44,590 nucleotides of DNA, from contig JAUVIS010000004.1 of NCBI GenBank assembly GCA_030592635.1, positions 1-44,590 on the forward strand, written 5' to 3'. Both the position numbers and the translations under genes were made by a program. This DNA comes from Candidatus Fermentibacteraceae bacterium. GTDB taxonomy: Bacteria > Fermentibacterota > Fermentibacteria > Fermentibacterales > JCC-6. Under the pieces are notes generated by a model. It was not told the DNA's origin. It saw only the letters and a list, made by a program, of their open reading frames with translations, and searched no databases. Each line of letters opens with the position of its first letter. The first letter of the stretch is position 1. This document shows positions 15,425-24,570 of the stretch, one piece after another.

Positions 15425-17527
15425 TTGAGAGAAGAGAGTAGATTCACCGGTAGAGCCAGGCTATATGCACCTTTCATTCTTGCTTTTATTGTATTTTCCG
15501 CTGTTCTTGGCGCAGAGTATCTGATAGTTTACTCTCTCATTGATCAATGCAATCAGAGAGAGATCGAAATGTATCATGGGGCAATGGGTCTAATTATATA
15601 CAACATTGACAGGTATGAGATTGAAACGGGTAACTCTATTTTCAATGACAATCAAGGGATGCCTGCCATCGTGAGTTCCATTGGGATGAACAACTCATTT
15701 ATCCAGATTATACCTGATTCTATTGATTACCCAGCTTTTCTGCAGACAAAGCTTGCAGAGGGGCTTTCCCTTACTCCCATGGAGTATGGGAACACAATTA
15801 TAGAAACTTCTGTCGGTAAAACACAGAATGGTGAAATTGTACTTCTCGAAGCACATGAACATCTAAATCCGGTGATTAAAGATCTGGAGAAAATCGCTTC
15901 AGGTCTGTTAATTGTGTTGTTCGCGATGATAATAATCGCGCTGGTTCCCGGCTCAATTCTCATCGAATCTCTTGCGCGAAGATCGACCATGATGAATTCT
16001 CTTGCACCTGCTTCCACCACGGGCAGCAATGATATACTCCGTGCGGGATTGGAGAGCTCGTCAGGAGTTGCCTTTCTGATCACATCCCCGGCGGGGATCA
16101 TAGTCTCGACCTGTTCTTCATGTCTTGAGCTTCTTGGAATTGAAAAACTTTCAGAGGGGCTGTCTTTTGCATCTTTAACTGCTCTGCCCGCTGAGGTCAG
16201 AAAGAAAGAGCCCTCATCATTCCAGCGTTTCTCCAGAAGAAACATCACGGTACAGTCCATGAACGGTTCCCGGAAAGATTGCCTGATGGAGATTCACCCC
16301 TTCTACAAAGAAGAGAAGATTGTTTCTGTTCTGTTTCTTTTCATTCCGGGGGTAACAGATGAGTTCAGGCAGATTGCCGATTCCGGTGCATCAAGCGAAA
16401 CGCGGGAAAATGTCAGCAGCAGAGCAAAGATGCATCTGGTCAAGTCGTTGATCCACGATATGAACAATCATCTTTCCGGAATTATAGGTGTTGCTTCCAT
16501 TGAGATTGAGACATCAGCTTCTGATGGTGTCAGAAGTCCGTTCAGTGCAGTTCTTGACTCCGCGGAGAAACTGACATCTCTCTGCAATGACCTTCGAACC
16601 ACGGTAACTGGTGACAATGACAGACGGCTTAGGGATGTTTCACTTGAGATGGGTCTTATAGCCGAAGTTCTCAGGAAAATTCTTCCAGGCAGAGTTGAAA
16701 TAGAAATCAGTGGAAGTTGCAATGCCGGGATCAAGGCAGATCGAGAACTTCTCAGGGAATTCTTTTACGGTCTCGCTCTTAATTCTACCGCGATGATGAA
16801 TGGCGAGGGCAGAATACGGATTGATGTTTCTGAGAAAATTCCAATGCCCGGCAATGGAGTTCAAGCGATTTCCCCGGGTAATAAAGTGTGTATCAGGTAT
16901 TCAGACGGCTTTATCATGCCTGTGGCTCTCAGGGACATACTTTCCAACAGGAACTACTCCGTCTTTGATATTGAAAGACAATTCGGAGCCACGATCGGCA
17001 GCGGCTATAAAGCACTGAACAGCCTGGCTGGAAGCATTGTGTTTGAAAGAGGCTCCGGAGAAACCATTCTGTGTCTTCTCCTGGACGGGTTTGAACAGAC
17101 AAAAGAAAAGGAAGTTTCATCAAGGCAGCTCACCAGAGCCATTGATGCTCCCGGCCTTTCTATTCTTGTTGCTGATGAGTTTGATATTGTGCTGAGCTCC
17201 ATATCAGAGTATCTTGAACGCGGCGGTATGACCGTCGCAAGAGCCAAAGACGGCAACCGGGTGATGGAATTGCTCAAGAGCAACAGCTTTGATGCGGCGG
17301 TTCTTGATTTGAACATGCCGGGGGCTCCTACTCCGGGTATCGTAAGGTACTGCCAGACAAGCAGACCGGACATGGCAGTTGTGATAACTACTGGTTTTGA
17401 CGCGCCGCAGGGGGTTAGAGATCTGATAGTTCATCCCTCTACGGAGTATCTCCACAAACCCCATAAACCGGAAGCTCTGGTCGGGATGATATATTCACTT
17501 ATCAGCAGGCTGAAAGAGGAAAAATAG
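15425..17527 (+). CDS. Membrane hybrid histidine kinase with C-terminal receiver
   Basis: A 700-residue protein from a TTG start with gaggggg seven to eight bases upstream. Membrane helices near residues 13-38 and 158-181 enclose an extracytoplasmic sensor of about 120 residues. A PAS-like domain (205-300) follows, then a phospho-acceptor helix with [11 protein letters not shown] (His near 344). The ATPase part keeps an N-box-like LALNSTAMM, but the DxGxG and GxGxG lids are not seen: the region reads [10 protein letters not shown] and [10 protein letters not shown]. The C-terminal receiver (about 575-697) has LDLNMPG, VITTGF and LHKPHKP and so looks intact. It may therefore work more as a phosphatase or scaffold than as a kinase. 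It reads into an MgtC-like gene one base later. Confidence 0.85.
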   Translation: MREESRFTGRARLYAPFILAFIVFSAVLGAEYLIVYSLIDQCNQREIEMYHGAMGLIIYNIDRYEIETGNSIFNDNQGMPAIVSSIGMNNSFIQIIPDSIDYPAFLQTKLAEGLSLTPMEYGNTIIETSVGKTQNGEIVLLEAHEHLNPVIKDLEKIASGLLIVLFAMIIIALVPGSILIESLARRSTMMNSLAPASTTGSNDILRAGLESSSGVAFLITSPAGIIVSTCSSCLELLGIEKLSEGLSFASLTALPAEVRKKEPSSFQRFSRRNITVQSMNGSRKDCLMEIHPFYKEEKIVSVLFLFIPGVTDEFRQIADSGASSETRENVSSRAKMHLVKSLIHDMNNHLSGIIGVASIEIETSASDGVRSPFSAVLDSAEKLTSLCNDLRTTVTGDNDRRLRDVSLEMGLIAEVLRKILPGRVEIEISGSCNAGIKADRELLREFFYGLALNSTAMMNGEGRIRIDVSEKIPMPGNGVQAISPGNKVCIRYSDGFIMPVALRDILSNRNYSVFDIERQFGATIGSGYKALNSLAGSIVFERGSGETILCLLLDGFEQTKEKEVSSRQLTRAIDAPGLSILVADEFDIVLSSISEYLERGGMTVARAKDGNRVMELLKSNSFDAAVLDLNMPGAPTPGIVRYCQTSRPDMAVVITTGFDAPQGVRDLIVHPSTEYLHKPHKPEALVGMIYSLISRLKEEK

Positions 17528-17528
17528 T

Positions 17529-18203
17529 ATGACAGTTTCTGATTCGGCGTTAAGGTTACTGGCAGCCTTTGTTCTGGGTGGCATTGTGGGTCTGGAAAGA
17601 CAGATACACGGAAGACCGGCAGGCTTGAGAACACATATACTCGTTTGTCTTGGTGCCGCGGTAGCGGTTATCGCCGGCGTTCAGGCAGAAGGATCTTTTC
17701 CGGGTATAACCATAGATACAGGGCGTATTATCGCCGGTGTTATCACCGGCATCGGGTTTCTGGGAGCAGGGACCATCATTCGTCACCGCGAGGGAATAGG
17801 CGGACTCACAACAGCCGCATGTATCTGGTTTGTCGCGATGATCGGGATTCTCTGCGGGTTCGCTTTTTATATTCTGGCTGCAATGGCGTCTGTCGCGGCA
17901 CTTCTGGTTCTTCTGGTTCTGGATGCTCTGGAGGACAGGCTACCTACGGCCAGTTACTGGATGCTCACTGCGAAGACCGGCGACAGACCCCTTGAGCCAT
18001 TCAAGATGGAATGTGAAGAGATTCTGGAAAAAAGGGGTATTCGTGTTAAAAGCGCCACATTCAAGATTTCCGACAGCGGTATTGAACTCAGTCTTGTACT
18101 GCGAGCCAGGAATAGAAAAACAGACTTTGAAGCAGCGGAAACAATAAGAAAAATAGGGGGAGTTACCAGCGTCAAATGGGCGCACAGGTCCGGAGAATGG
18201 TAA
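17529..18203 (+). CDS. MgtC/SapB family membrane protein
   Basis: A 224-residue protein. The N-terminal ~130 residues carry four or five membrane helices and the MgtC signature [28 protein letters not shown], shown here as GLERQ and GLRTH, plus [10 protein letters not shown] and [10 protein letters not shown]. The C-terminal ~80 residues are soluble and ACT-like. Family members help bacteria at low magnesium or modulate F-ATPase and membrane potential; the transport function itself is disputed. The ATG is one base after the kinase stop, so the two are co-transcribed and the kinase may control it. Seven bases at the 3' end overlap the patatin gene if the latter starts at 18197. Confidence 0.9.
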   Translation: MTVSDSALRLLAAFVLGGIVGLERQIHGRPAGLRTHILVCLGAAVAVIAGVQAEGSFPGITIDTGRIIAGVITGIGFLGAGTIIRHREGIGGLTTAACIWFVAMIGILCGFAFYILAAMASVAALLVLLVLDALEDRLPTASYWMLTAKTGDRPLEPFKMECEEILEKRGIRVKSATFKISDSGIELSLVLRARNRKTDFEAAETIRKIGGVTSVKWAHRSGEW

Positions 18204-19090
18204 AAATCGGCGTGGCTCTCGGTGGTGGCGGGGCAAGAGGATACGCCCATTTCGGAGCTCTTTTCGCTCTTGAAAAAAGTGGAATCCCTATTCACTGCAT
18301 TGCCGGTACAAGCATTGGAGCTGCGGTGGGGGCTTTGTGGGCTACATATCAGCATGTAGACTGCTACAATTCATTGAGAGAACTGGATAAGGCTGGAGTC
18401 AGAGACATTCTTGACCCGGAGTTACCTATGATCACCGGATTCCTGCGGGGGCGTAAGCTCTACGATGTCATGGAAAGCTGGTTCAAGGGATTCAGGGTCG
18501 AGAGTCTTACAAGGCAGTTCTGCGCCAACGCGGTTATGCTTAACACAGGTGAGGAAGTCACTTTCAATTCGGGGCAGCTTTCGGATGTGCTCCGGGCAAG
18601 TGTTTCAGTCCCGGTGATACTGTCGCCATGGCGGATAGGGGAATTTACTTATGTTGATGGAGGCGTTGTTAATCCCCTGCCCGTGAGGCAGTGCAGGGAG
18701 ATGGGGGCTGATGTGGTTATTGCTGTGAATCTTCTGGGGGTTGTGCCCGTGGTGGAAACCTGTTCACCGGAGCAGGACGAAATACGAAGAGTTGCTCACA
18801 GATTGCATCTTCCCGAGGGAGTTATTGAGGTAGCTTCAGACATCCCCCTTCTCCATAAATTAAGAAATCCAAAAGTTCCGGAAACTGCTTTTGCCGCTGT
18901 TCTTATCTCTCAGAGAGCCCTTGTTAATGCAAATCTCAGGGAGTGGACACCTGATTATCTGATTCAGCCCGACCTGAGCAAGTACACCGGAGCTGAGTTT
19001 CATCTTGTTGAAGAGATAAGCGATATAGGTCTGGGGGCGGCGGAAAAGGTTATACCGGAGATCATCCGGGATTTGGACATATCAGTATAG
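18197..19090 (+). CDS. Patatin-like phospholipase (RssA type)
   Basis: A 297-residue patatin-family serine lipase. [14 protein letters not shown] is the oxyanion-hole glycine motif, [12 protein letters not shown] contains the nucleophilic serine (GxSxG), and [11 protein letters not shown] holds the catalytic aspartate, so the Ser-Asp dyad is complete. No signal peptide is seen; RssA-type enzymes act in the cytoplasm or on the inner membrane. ATG 18197 gives [11 protein letters not shown], matching the usual start of the family; ATG 18176 would add seven residues and neither has a clear ribosome site. The substrate, probably a phospholipid acyl ester, is inferred from family. Confidence 0.9.
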   Translation: MVKIGVALGGGGARGYAHFGALFALEKSGIPIHCIAGTSIGAAVGALWATYQHVDCYNSLRELDKAGVRDILDPELPMITGFLRGRKLYDVMESWFKGFRVESLTRQFCANAVMLNTGEEVTFNSGQLSDVLRASVSVPVILSPWRIGEFTYVDGGVVNPLPVRQCREMGADVVIAVNLLGVVPVVETCSPEQDEIRRVAHRLHLPEGVIEVASDIPLLHKLRNPKVPETAFAAVLISQRALVNANLREWTPDYLIQPDLSKYTGAEFHLVEEISDIGLGAAEKVIPEIIRDLDISV

Positions 19091-19168
19091 CCTTCCGGTT
19101 GCCACGGAAAATTAGCATAATTGCTCTTGGGAAAAATCAGACTGAAGATGACAAATCCGGGAGGGGAT

Positions 19169-19978
19169 ATGGCACTGTTCTCCGGCAATCTTAAGAAAAT
19201 GCAGAATGAGTTGGATGAGGCGAATGTAAACTGGAACAGGCTTGCAGATCTCTCTTCAGGCAGATACGACCTGTCAGGGAAAAATGCGGGCGAGGGGAAA
19301 ACCCTTATTAACTCCATGGTAAAAAGGGCCGCCGAGCCAACCAGTGACGAAAGACCACTGGCTCAGATTTTCAGAAACATTACCTCCAGGGGAGCTGATC
19401 TCAACAGATCAATGAATTCTTCAGGAGAAACCCCTCTTCATCTGGCTTCCGGTCTCGCGGACAGCACTCTGCTGAAATCGCTTCTTGAAGCAGGGATTCA
19501 ACCGGCATCTACTACCCGCACTGGTACTACAGCTCTTCATACGGCAGTTGCGGCAGGCCGCGCTAAGAATGTGAAGCTTCTTCTTGCTGCCGGTGCCGAC
19601 CCGGGAGCAGAGGATGCCACCAGCAATGCTCCGCTGCATTTTTCTGTTCAGCTTAAGAACCCCCTGAAAATTGTCAAAATGCTTCTTGGAGCAGGAGCAA
19701 AGGCATATCACAGAAATTCTCAGCAGAAAACCTCTGTTGATATAGCCGAGGAAAAAGGACAGACCGCATGCGTGGAACTCCTTCTGGAGAGCCTGCGGAA
19801 TCTGAGAAGAAACAGCAAAAGAAAGTGGAGTTGTCCACAGTGCGGCAGTCCGGTTAAAAGACCTCCACGGGAAAAGATTGAGTGGTATATCTCTCTGGAC
19901 ATGTGGGATCACTTCCAGCTTACCTGCGGAGAATGCGGTCATGTAACACCGGCCACTGTGCTTGACGGCGAAGTTTAG
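19169..19978 (+). CDS. Ankyrin-repeat protein with C-terminal zinc ribbon
   Basis: The track's TTG start at 19121 is less likely than ATG 19169, which follows gggagggg; the product then has 269 residues. After a coiled ~70-residue start come three to four ankyrin repeats: SGETPLHLASG, TGTTALHTAVAAG, SNAPLHFSVQLKN, then a weaker QKTSVDIAEEKG. The last ~45 residues have CPQCG and CGECG, two CxxC knuckles of a zinc ribbon, separated by about 30 residues. Ankyrin repeats mediate protein contacts; the ribbon suggests nucleic-acid or protein binding. No signal peptide is seen, so it is probably cytoplasmic. The specific function is unknown. Confidence 0.85.
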   Translation: MALFSGNLKKMQNELDEANVNWNRLADLSSGRYDLSGKNAGEGKTLINSMVKRAAEPTSDERPLAQIFRNITSRGADLNRSMNSSGETPLHLASGLADSTLLKSLLEAGIQPASTTRTGTTALHTAVAAGRAKNVKLLLAAGADPGAEDATSNAPLHFSVQLKNPLKIVKMLLGAGAKAYHRNSQQKTSVDIAEEKGQTACVELLLESLRNLRRNSKRKWSCPQCGSPVKRPPREKIEWYISLDMWDHFQLTCGECGHVTPATVLDGEV

Positions 19979-20103
19979 CTGACCGCAGCAATTATTCAGT
20001 GTGTGAGTTCGAATCCTGTTCGGAGTGCCGGGACGGATGGAATGGTGCTGCCAGTCTAACGATTTTCCCCTGATCTTATGCAGGTATTCTGAAGTTCTTC
20101 ATG
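19979..20103. other. Gap between convergent genes with a tRNA-3'-end-like stretch
   Basis: This 125-base gap lies between the ankyrin gene and the HD phosphohydrolase gene, which converge. gtgtgagttcgaatcctgtt followed by cggagtgcc (20001-20029) resembles the T-loop and acceptor end of a tRNA, but the T-stem does not pair and no 5' half is present. No intrinsic terminator with a T-run is seen. Confidence 0.35.
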
Positions 20104-21438
20104 TCAGTCACGCTCCTGACTGAAAAGTGGTTCCACCGCGTTCTCAAAGATTTCTCTGCAGGCCGCCTTTGCCTTTTGTCTGTACTCCGGAGCACAGGCG
20201 ACAGTTAGCAGGCTTCGGTTGGGTCTTGCCTTCATCATGTACTCCGCGAAGGGGGGATCAATTTCATCCAGAGGAATCAGGCGACCTCTTTTGTCAAGGA
20301 ATCTGATGTCCAGTTTCTGGAATCGTTCCTCGGAGATTTTCACTGCTTCAATTGGAAGATCCACAATGATATATCCCGGATCTATTCCGGCTTTTGCTGA
20401 GATTTCCGCTGTGAGAAGTTCCGCAACTTTCTTCGGAGTACTGTTCTGATTTCTGAGACTGTTCAGGAAGTGAAGATCACTTTCCGATGTGGTTACAGCG
20501 TCAATTCTGAACACCTGAGAGAAAAGACCCTGTCTGTACTTTACTCTCCATGCCATTTCCCTGACCCATGGATCCGCTGATTCCTTTTCCAGAAAGCTGA
20601 GGATCTCGTCATCGGTCGTGAACATGAAGTTATCAATTTCCTTTAACTCAATGATGCTTTTTCGGGCGGCATTCAGCAGCATCTTATCGACAATTCGTGT
20701 TTTTCTGTGAAGGTATACCGATGAGTACATCTGAAGTCTGGCAAGAAGAAAGTCTCTGATGGCATTCAACCCCTTCTCAAGGAAAACAAGTTTGCCGTTT
20801 TTGATTGCCATGATGGATATGATTCTATCTACTTCGATGTGGCCGAAGGCAACGCCTGTAAAGTAAAAGTCTCTCTGCAGATAATCCAGCATATCCGCGT
20901 CCACTTCGCCGAATATCATCTGTTGAGCGAATTCCTGTTTCGTGTACCTGCTGGTAATCAGATCTGCCACATCTTCGGGATCAATTCCGTGTTTCCTGAG
21001 TATTTCGGGTATCTTTCCGGCACCCCTGACAGGCATTACTGTTCTTCCAGTGACCATGTCCGCGACAAGATCCATGTGATCGCCGCCTGTGAGTTCAAGG
21101 TAGAGGGGTTCCAGTGTATGAGACCACGGTGTGTGCCCTATGTCGTGGAGAAGCCCTGCCGCCTCAACCAGGTTCCTGGTGGTATCGGTGGTGTCATTGT
21201 ACTCCTCCGGGCTTCTGTCGCTGAGGTGACTGGCTATGCGGCCGGCCAGGTGGGATACACCGAGAGCATGAGCAAGTCTCATGCAGTGGGCTCCGGGGTA
21301 GCTCTGAAATGTTGTTCCCAGCTGGTGAATGAAACTGAGCCTTTGAACCTCTACTGTTTTAAGAAGCTCTTCCTGCAGTGTAGAAAGACGAATAGTACCA
21401 AGTACCGGTTCTCTGATGTACATTACTTTGTGATTCAT
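20104..21438 (-). CDS. HD-superfamily phosphohydrolase
   Basis: The start is taken at ATG 21438 (MNHKVMYIREPVLG), preceded on the minus strand by aagggcag; the track's 479-residue version would begin inside the PHP gene. The 444-residue product has the HD metal site: H in GAHCMRLAHALGV, then AAGLLHDIGHTPWSHTLEP with the HD pair and a further histidine. FGEVDADMLDYLQRD and RLQMYSSVYLHRKTR resemble the SAMHD1/YdhJ-like dNTPase subfamily. A dNTP or other nucleotide phosphohydrolase role is likely. The codons for the last five residues and stop form a 7-base inverted repeat (20104-20123). Confidence 0.9.
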   Translation of the reverse strand: MNHKVMYIREPVLGTIRLSTLQEELLKTVEVQRLSFIHQLGTTFQSYPGAHCMRLAHALGVSHLAGRIASHLSDRSPEEYNDTTDTTRNLVEAAGLLHDIGHTPWSHTLEPLYLELTGGDHMDLVADMVTGRTVMPVRGAGKIPEILRKHGIDPEDVADLITSRYTKQEFAQQMIFGEVDADMLDYLQRDFYFTGVAFGHIEVDRIISIMAIKNGKLVFLEKGLNAIRDFLLARLQMYSSVYLHRKTRIVDKMLLNAARKSIIELKEIDNFMFTTDDEILSFLEKESADPWVREMAWRVKYRQGLFSQVFRIDAVTTSESDLHFLNSLRNQNSTPKKVAELLTAEISAKAGIDPGYIIVDLPIEAVKISEERFQKLDIRFLDKRGRLIPLDEIDPPFAEYMMKARPNRSLLTVACAPEYRQKAKAACREIFENAVEPLFSQERD

Positions 21439-21516
21439 TGTCTGCCCTTCGCTGGTTCCCGTGTTGTTACTTGACCCTCCTATGATAATATTCAAGCCTT
21501 CCCGAGAGGAGGAACA

Positions 21517-22413
21517 ATGGGATTGTGCGATTTTCATACACACAGTACTGCGTCAGACGGCAGGATGACACCAACTGAACTGGTTGATGAAGCATCAAGG
21601 TGTGGTCTCGACGGATTTGCCATCAGCGATCATGACACCCTTGCGGGTATTGAAGAGGCCGCAGCAAGGTCTTTCGAACTGGGATTGTTCTTCATTCCCG
21701 CAGTGGAACTCAGCGTGGATCTTCACATTGGTGGATCAGCTCACCTTCTGGGCTACTTTCCCGGAGCGGATCTCCCGGTGCTGTGCAATCCTTCATCTGA
21801 GATTCAGCAGGCGCTTCAGTTTGTTGTTGACGGAAGGAATACCAGGAATCCCGCCATTGTTCGCAAGTTCAGAGAACTCGGATTTGACATCACAATGGAG
21901 GATGTTGAGGCAGAGGCCGGTGAAGCGGTTGTAGGAAGACCTCACATCGCTGCAGTTCTGGTGAAGAGGGGCCTGGTCGGGTCATCCGAAGAGGTCTTCA
22001 ACAGGTACCTGGGATCTGGAAAACCGGCCTATGTGGAAAGAAGGCGGCTTGGGGATTACAGAGCTATTGAGATAATCAGACAAGCAGGGGGACTGCCCGT
22101 ACTGGCACATCCCAAGTATATTCGAGTTGAGGGTTTCAGAGAACTGGGGGCTCTTGTGTCCTCCCTGGCGGATGCTGGTCTGGCTGGTCTTGAGGCGTAC
22201 TATCCCGAGCAGGCTGACACCATGGTTTCTTTTCTGGAGGATGCATCGAGAAAACACAAGCTTCTGCTGACAGGCGGAAGCGATTTTCACGGAATCAGGC
22301 ACCCGCTTCCCGGCTGGTGCGATGGTTTTTTCGGGGTGGATACGGATAAGGTTATGAATTTTATGAACGAATGCGGGGCCGGGGAAAGGATCAACCATGG
22401 CAAAACTGAGTGA
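21517..22413 (+). CDS. PHP-domain phosphoesterase
   Basis: A 298-residue metal-dependent phosphoesterase. DFHTHSTASDG opens the PHP fold, SDHDTLAG, GRPHIAAVL, LAHPKYI and GGSDFHG supply the further histidines and aspartates. Length and motifs match the YciV/RNase AM and 3',5'-nucleotide bisphosphatase group, which removes 5' nucleotides from short RNA or pAp-like substrates. gaggagg at 21506-21512 sits four bases before the ATG. It is divergent from the HD phosphohydrolase across 78 bases, so two nucleotide-handling enzymes may share a control region. Confidence 0.9.
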   Translation: MGLCDFHTHSTASDGRMTPTELVDEASRCGLDGFAISDHDTLAGIEEAAARSFELGLFFIPAVELSVDLHIGGSAHLLGYFPGADLPVLCNPSSEIQQALQFVVDGRNTRNPAIVRKFRELGFDITMEDVEAEAGEAVVGRPHIAAVLVKRGLVGSSEEVFNRYLGSGKPAYVERRRLGDYRAIEIIRQAGGLPVLAHPKYIRVEGFRELGALVSSLADAGLAGLEAYYPEQADTMVSFLEDASRKHKLLLTGGSDFHGIRHPLPGWCDGFFGVDTDKVMNFMNECGAGERINHGKTE

Positions 22414-22603
22414 CCTTGTTAAACAGATCGACAAGACTGCAAAATCCGGAGATAGAGAGAAAGCTCTCAAGATGCTTGACAATCTGCTGAAGAAAGTTCC
22501 TGAAGCAAAAGCACAGCCACTCCTTAAAAGGCAGGATATGTACAGAGGTGAGCTTGCCAATGAACAGCGCATAATCGCATTGGAGAAACAGTACAACATC
22601 TGA
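22397..22603 (+). CDS. Small helical protein (68 aa)
   Basis: A 68-residue, Lys/Glu-rich, probably all-helical protein (LVKQIDKTAKSGDREKALKM then LLKKVPEAKA). ATG 22397 has aaagga about eight bases upstream and overlaps the PHP gene by 17 bases; its TGA overlaps the next ATG (TGATG). The helix-turn-helix pair with DREKALKMLDNLLKKVP looks like a single TPR-like hairpin. It is held between two real genes by coupling, so it is very likely expressed. The function is unknown. Confidence 0.75.
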   Translation: MAKLSDLVKQIDKTAKSGDREKALKMLDNLLKKVPEAKAQPLLKRQDMYRGELANEQRIIALEKQYNI

Positions 22604-23379
22604 TGCTGAGATGTTCTATTTTTTTTCTTTTACTACTGCTCGTGGCCTGCGGGCCCGGGGTTGTGAATCGAACCTCTGAAATTTCATCTTATGCCGCCAG
22701 AGCTTCCTGGGGGTGGGAGAGTACAGACTTTTTTCTTGTGAGAGGCAGAGCGAGGCTTGAGGGCGAAAATCAGGTTTTTTCGGGTCCGTTCCTTCTCTGG
22801 GCTTCAAAAGATGTACCAGCTGTAAGGGCTGATTTCTGTGGCCCTGACGGATCTCCGCTGCTTTCATTACTTCTTGATTCTGTGGGGTGTCTCATTTACC
22901 GGCCCGAAGAAGCACAAGCCATTTATGTTATGGGAGGAATGCCTGCGGGAAGTGGCTACCTTGATGTTAACGCAGTCATTTCACTGATAAGAACCGGGTT
23001 TCCGGCGATACCGGTGCAGTGGGAAATGGTTGCGTCCTGCGACACCTCTTCACGGGAAGAAAACCGGTGGATATTTGTTTCTTCAACTTCAGACACCGCT
23101 GTTGTTTCTCTAAGACATTCCCGGCTCTTTCCTCTGTTTGATATCGGAGACTTTTCGCTGGAAGCAACCGCCGCCTCCTGGCATGACGAGTTTAATGCGC
23201 GGCCAATGGAATGGAGGCTTTGTTCTCCGTCTGTGAACGCCATAATTCGCATAAGAAGCTATGACACAGAGACAGAACCCCAGAGTAATGTGTGGAGCAT
23301 GGTTGTTCCCGTTCCCGTTGATACAGTCGGTACTGACGGGGGACCCTGGAGGTCTGCTTTTGATTTTCCGATTCGTTAA
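22603..23379 (+). CDS. Predicted outer-membrane-type lipoprotein
   Basis: A 258-residue protein with a clear lipoprotein signal (MLRCSIFFLLLLLVACG; lipobox LVAC, Cys near 16). The mature part is rich in beta segments: FFLVRGRARLEG, VFSGPFLLWAS, VPAVRADFCGPDGSPLLSLLL. This resembles the half-barrel seen in LolB and in DUF4292-type lipoproteins, so a role in lipoprotein or outer membrane handling is possible but not shown. TGATG coupling to the 68-residue gene. It stands directly before the mre cluster, separated by 130 bases with a candidate promoter. Confidence 0.75.
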   Translation: MLRCSIFFLLLLLVACGPGVVNRTSEISSYAARASWGWESTDFFLVRGRARLEGENQVFSGPFLLWASKDVPAVRADFCGPDGSPLLSLLLDSVGCLIYRPEEAQAIYVMGGMPAGSGYLDVNAVISLIRTGFPAIPVQWEMVASCDTSSREENRWIFVSSTSDTAVVSLRHSRLFPLFDIGDFSLEATAASWHDEFNARPMEWRLCSPSVNAIIRIRSYDTETEPQSNVWSMVVPVPVDTVGTDGGPWRSAFDFPIR

Positions 23380-23419
23380 CTTCATCCAGTTAACACAGCA
23401 ATCGCAGCTTGTACCCTTG

Positions 23420-23435
23420 CGGGGTAACCCCTTTT
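23420..23435 (+). terminator. Weak hairpin after the lipoprotein gene
   Basis: gcggggtaacccctttt: four G:C pairs around taa, followed by four Ts. It is short for a terminator but is placed correctly between the lipoprotein gene and the mreB promoter. Confidence 0.3.
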
Positions 23436-23460
23436 CATCTGGTTCGGCAAGTGGTATATA
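23432..23460 (+). promoter_or_regulatory. Candidate promoter of the mre cluster
   Basis: TTTTCA (23432-23437) and TATATA (23455-23460) with a 17-base spacer; each matches four of six consensus bases. It would start a transcript near 23467, about 43 bases before mreB. Confidence 0.4.
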
Positions 23461-23509
23461 GCCTGCGTTACCAGAGTAAGAATACCGATTCCACATCAGG
23501 AGAACGAAA

Positions 23510-24568
23510 ATGGGTATAAAGAACTTCTTTGTCAGGTTTACGGGTTCGGGAAAATCCAGTTCCCAGGGAATGTTCTCATCTGCCATGGCAATTGATCTTG
23601 GTACAACCAACACAATTATTCACCAGCTTGACAGAGGTATCGTTCTTGAGGAGCCAAGTGTAATAGCCGTTGAAAGGGACAGTGGAAATGTTCTTGCTGT
23701 TGGCGGGGAAGCGAAAGCTATGCTCGGTCGAACAGGAGGGGATATTTTGGTAATCCGGCCCCTTAAAGATGGTGTTATTAAAGAGGCTACAGCTACAATG
23801 GCCATGCTGAGAAGGTTCTTTGAGCAGGCGCAGACAAGACGGTTTTCCATGCGTCCCAGAGTTCTTGTCTGTGTTCCCAGCGGAATCACAGAGGTTGAGG
23901 TTAACGCTGTACGCACCTCCCTCGAGAGGGCAGGCGCCAGGGAAGTGCTTCTTGTACCCGAGCCTCTTGCCGCGGCAGTTGGTGTCGGGCTTCCCGTTGA
24001 GTCAGCAGTGGGTAACATGGTGGTGGATATCGGAGGAGGAACCACTGAAGTCGCGGTAATCAGTCTGAGTTCCATAGCGGCTGACAGCTCCATAAGGGTT
24101 GGTGGCGATGAGATGAACGAAGCAATAATCAACTACATGAAGAAAAGTGCTTACCTTCTTATAGGTGAACGCACAGCTGAAATGGTGAAGATGAGACTTG
24201 GGTCAATGCTGGAGGAGGATGCCAGAGAAGAAGAGGTCAGCGGAATGGACGCTACTTACGGTATTCCCAAAACCATTACTGTGAAGGCCAGTCAGATAAG
24301 ATCTGCTCTGCAGCAGCCTGTTAACGCAATAATTCAGGCCGTGCAGCAGGGGCTTGAGAGAACACCTCCGGAGCTGGGTCGAGACATTGTTAACCGCGGA
24401 ATTGTTCTTACCGGTGGCGGCGCGCTGCTTCGGGGACTGGATGTTCTTCTTACCAGAGAAACAGGTCTGCCAATAAGAATTGCCGATAACCCTCTTTCCT
24501 GTACTGTACTCGGAGCAGGTATTATTCTCTCCGATCTCTACAGATATCGCAAACTGCTGATCAGCTGA
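23510..24568 (+). CDS. mreB: Rod shape-determining actin homologue MreB
   Basis: A 352-residue actin-like ATPase that organises side-wall peptidoglycan synthesis. AIDLGTTNTIIHQ is the phosphate 1 loop, VVDIGGGTTEVAVISL the phosphate 2 loop and IVLTGGGALLRGLD the adenosine motif. IRPLKDGVI and VCVPSGITEVE are typical for MreB. About 25 residues precede the usual beginning (FFVRFTGSGKSSSQG), which may carry a membrane-binding element. caggaga lies upstream of the ATG. First gene of mreBCD-PBP2-rodA; mreC starts two bases after the stop. Confidence 0.97.
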   Translation: MGIKNFFVRFTGSGKSSSQGMFSSAMAIDLGTTNTIIHQLDRGIVLEEPSVIAVERDSGNVLAVGGEAKAMLGRTGGDILVIRPLKDGVIKEATATMAMLRRFFEQAQTRRFSMRPRVLVCVPSGITEVEVNAVRTSLERAGAREVLLVPEPLAAAVGVGLPVESAVGNMVVDIGGGTTEVAVISLSSIAADSSIRVGGDEMNEAIINYMKKSAYLLIGERTAEMVKMRLGSMLEEDAREEEVSGMDATYGIPKTITVKASQIRSALQQPVNAIIQAVQQGLERTPPELGRDIVNRGIVLTGGGALLRGLDVLLTRETGLPIRIADNPLSCTVLGAGIILSDLYRYRKLLIS

Positions 24569-24570
24569 TC

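Noticed and set aside
17645-17995. 116-residue Arg/Gly/Ser-rich ORF inside the MgtC-like gene
   Set aside because: Its composition is that of a shifted frame and the MgtC reading is clear.
20104-20123. 7-base inverted repeat tcagtca/tgactga as terminator
   Set aside because: It lies within the last codons of the HD gene and has no T-run in either direction.
21439-21516. tatgataatatt as a -10 for either divergent gene
   Set aside because: AT-rich and well placed, but no -35 of more than three matching bases lies at 16-18 bases on either strand.
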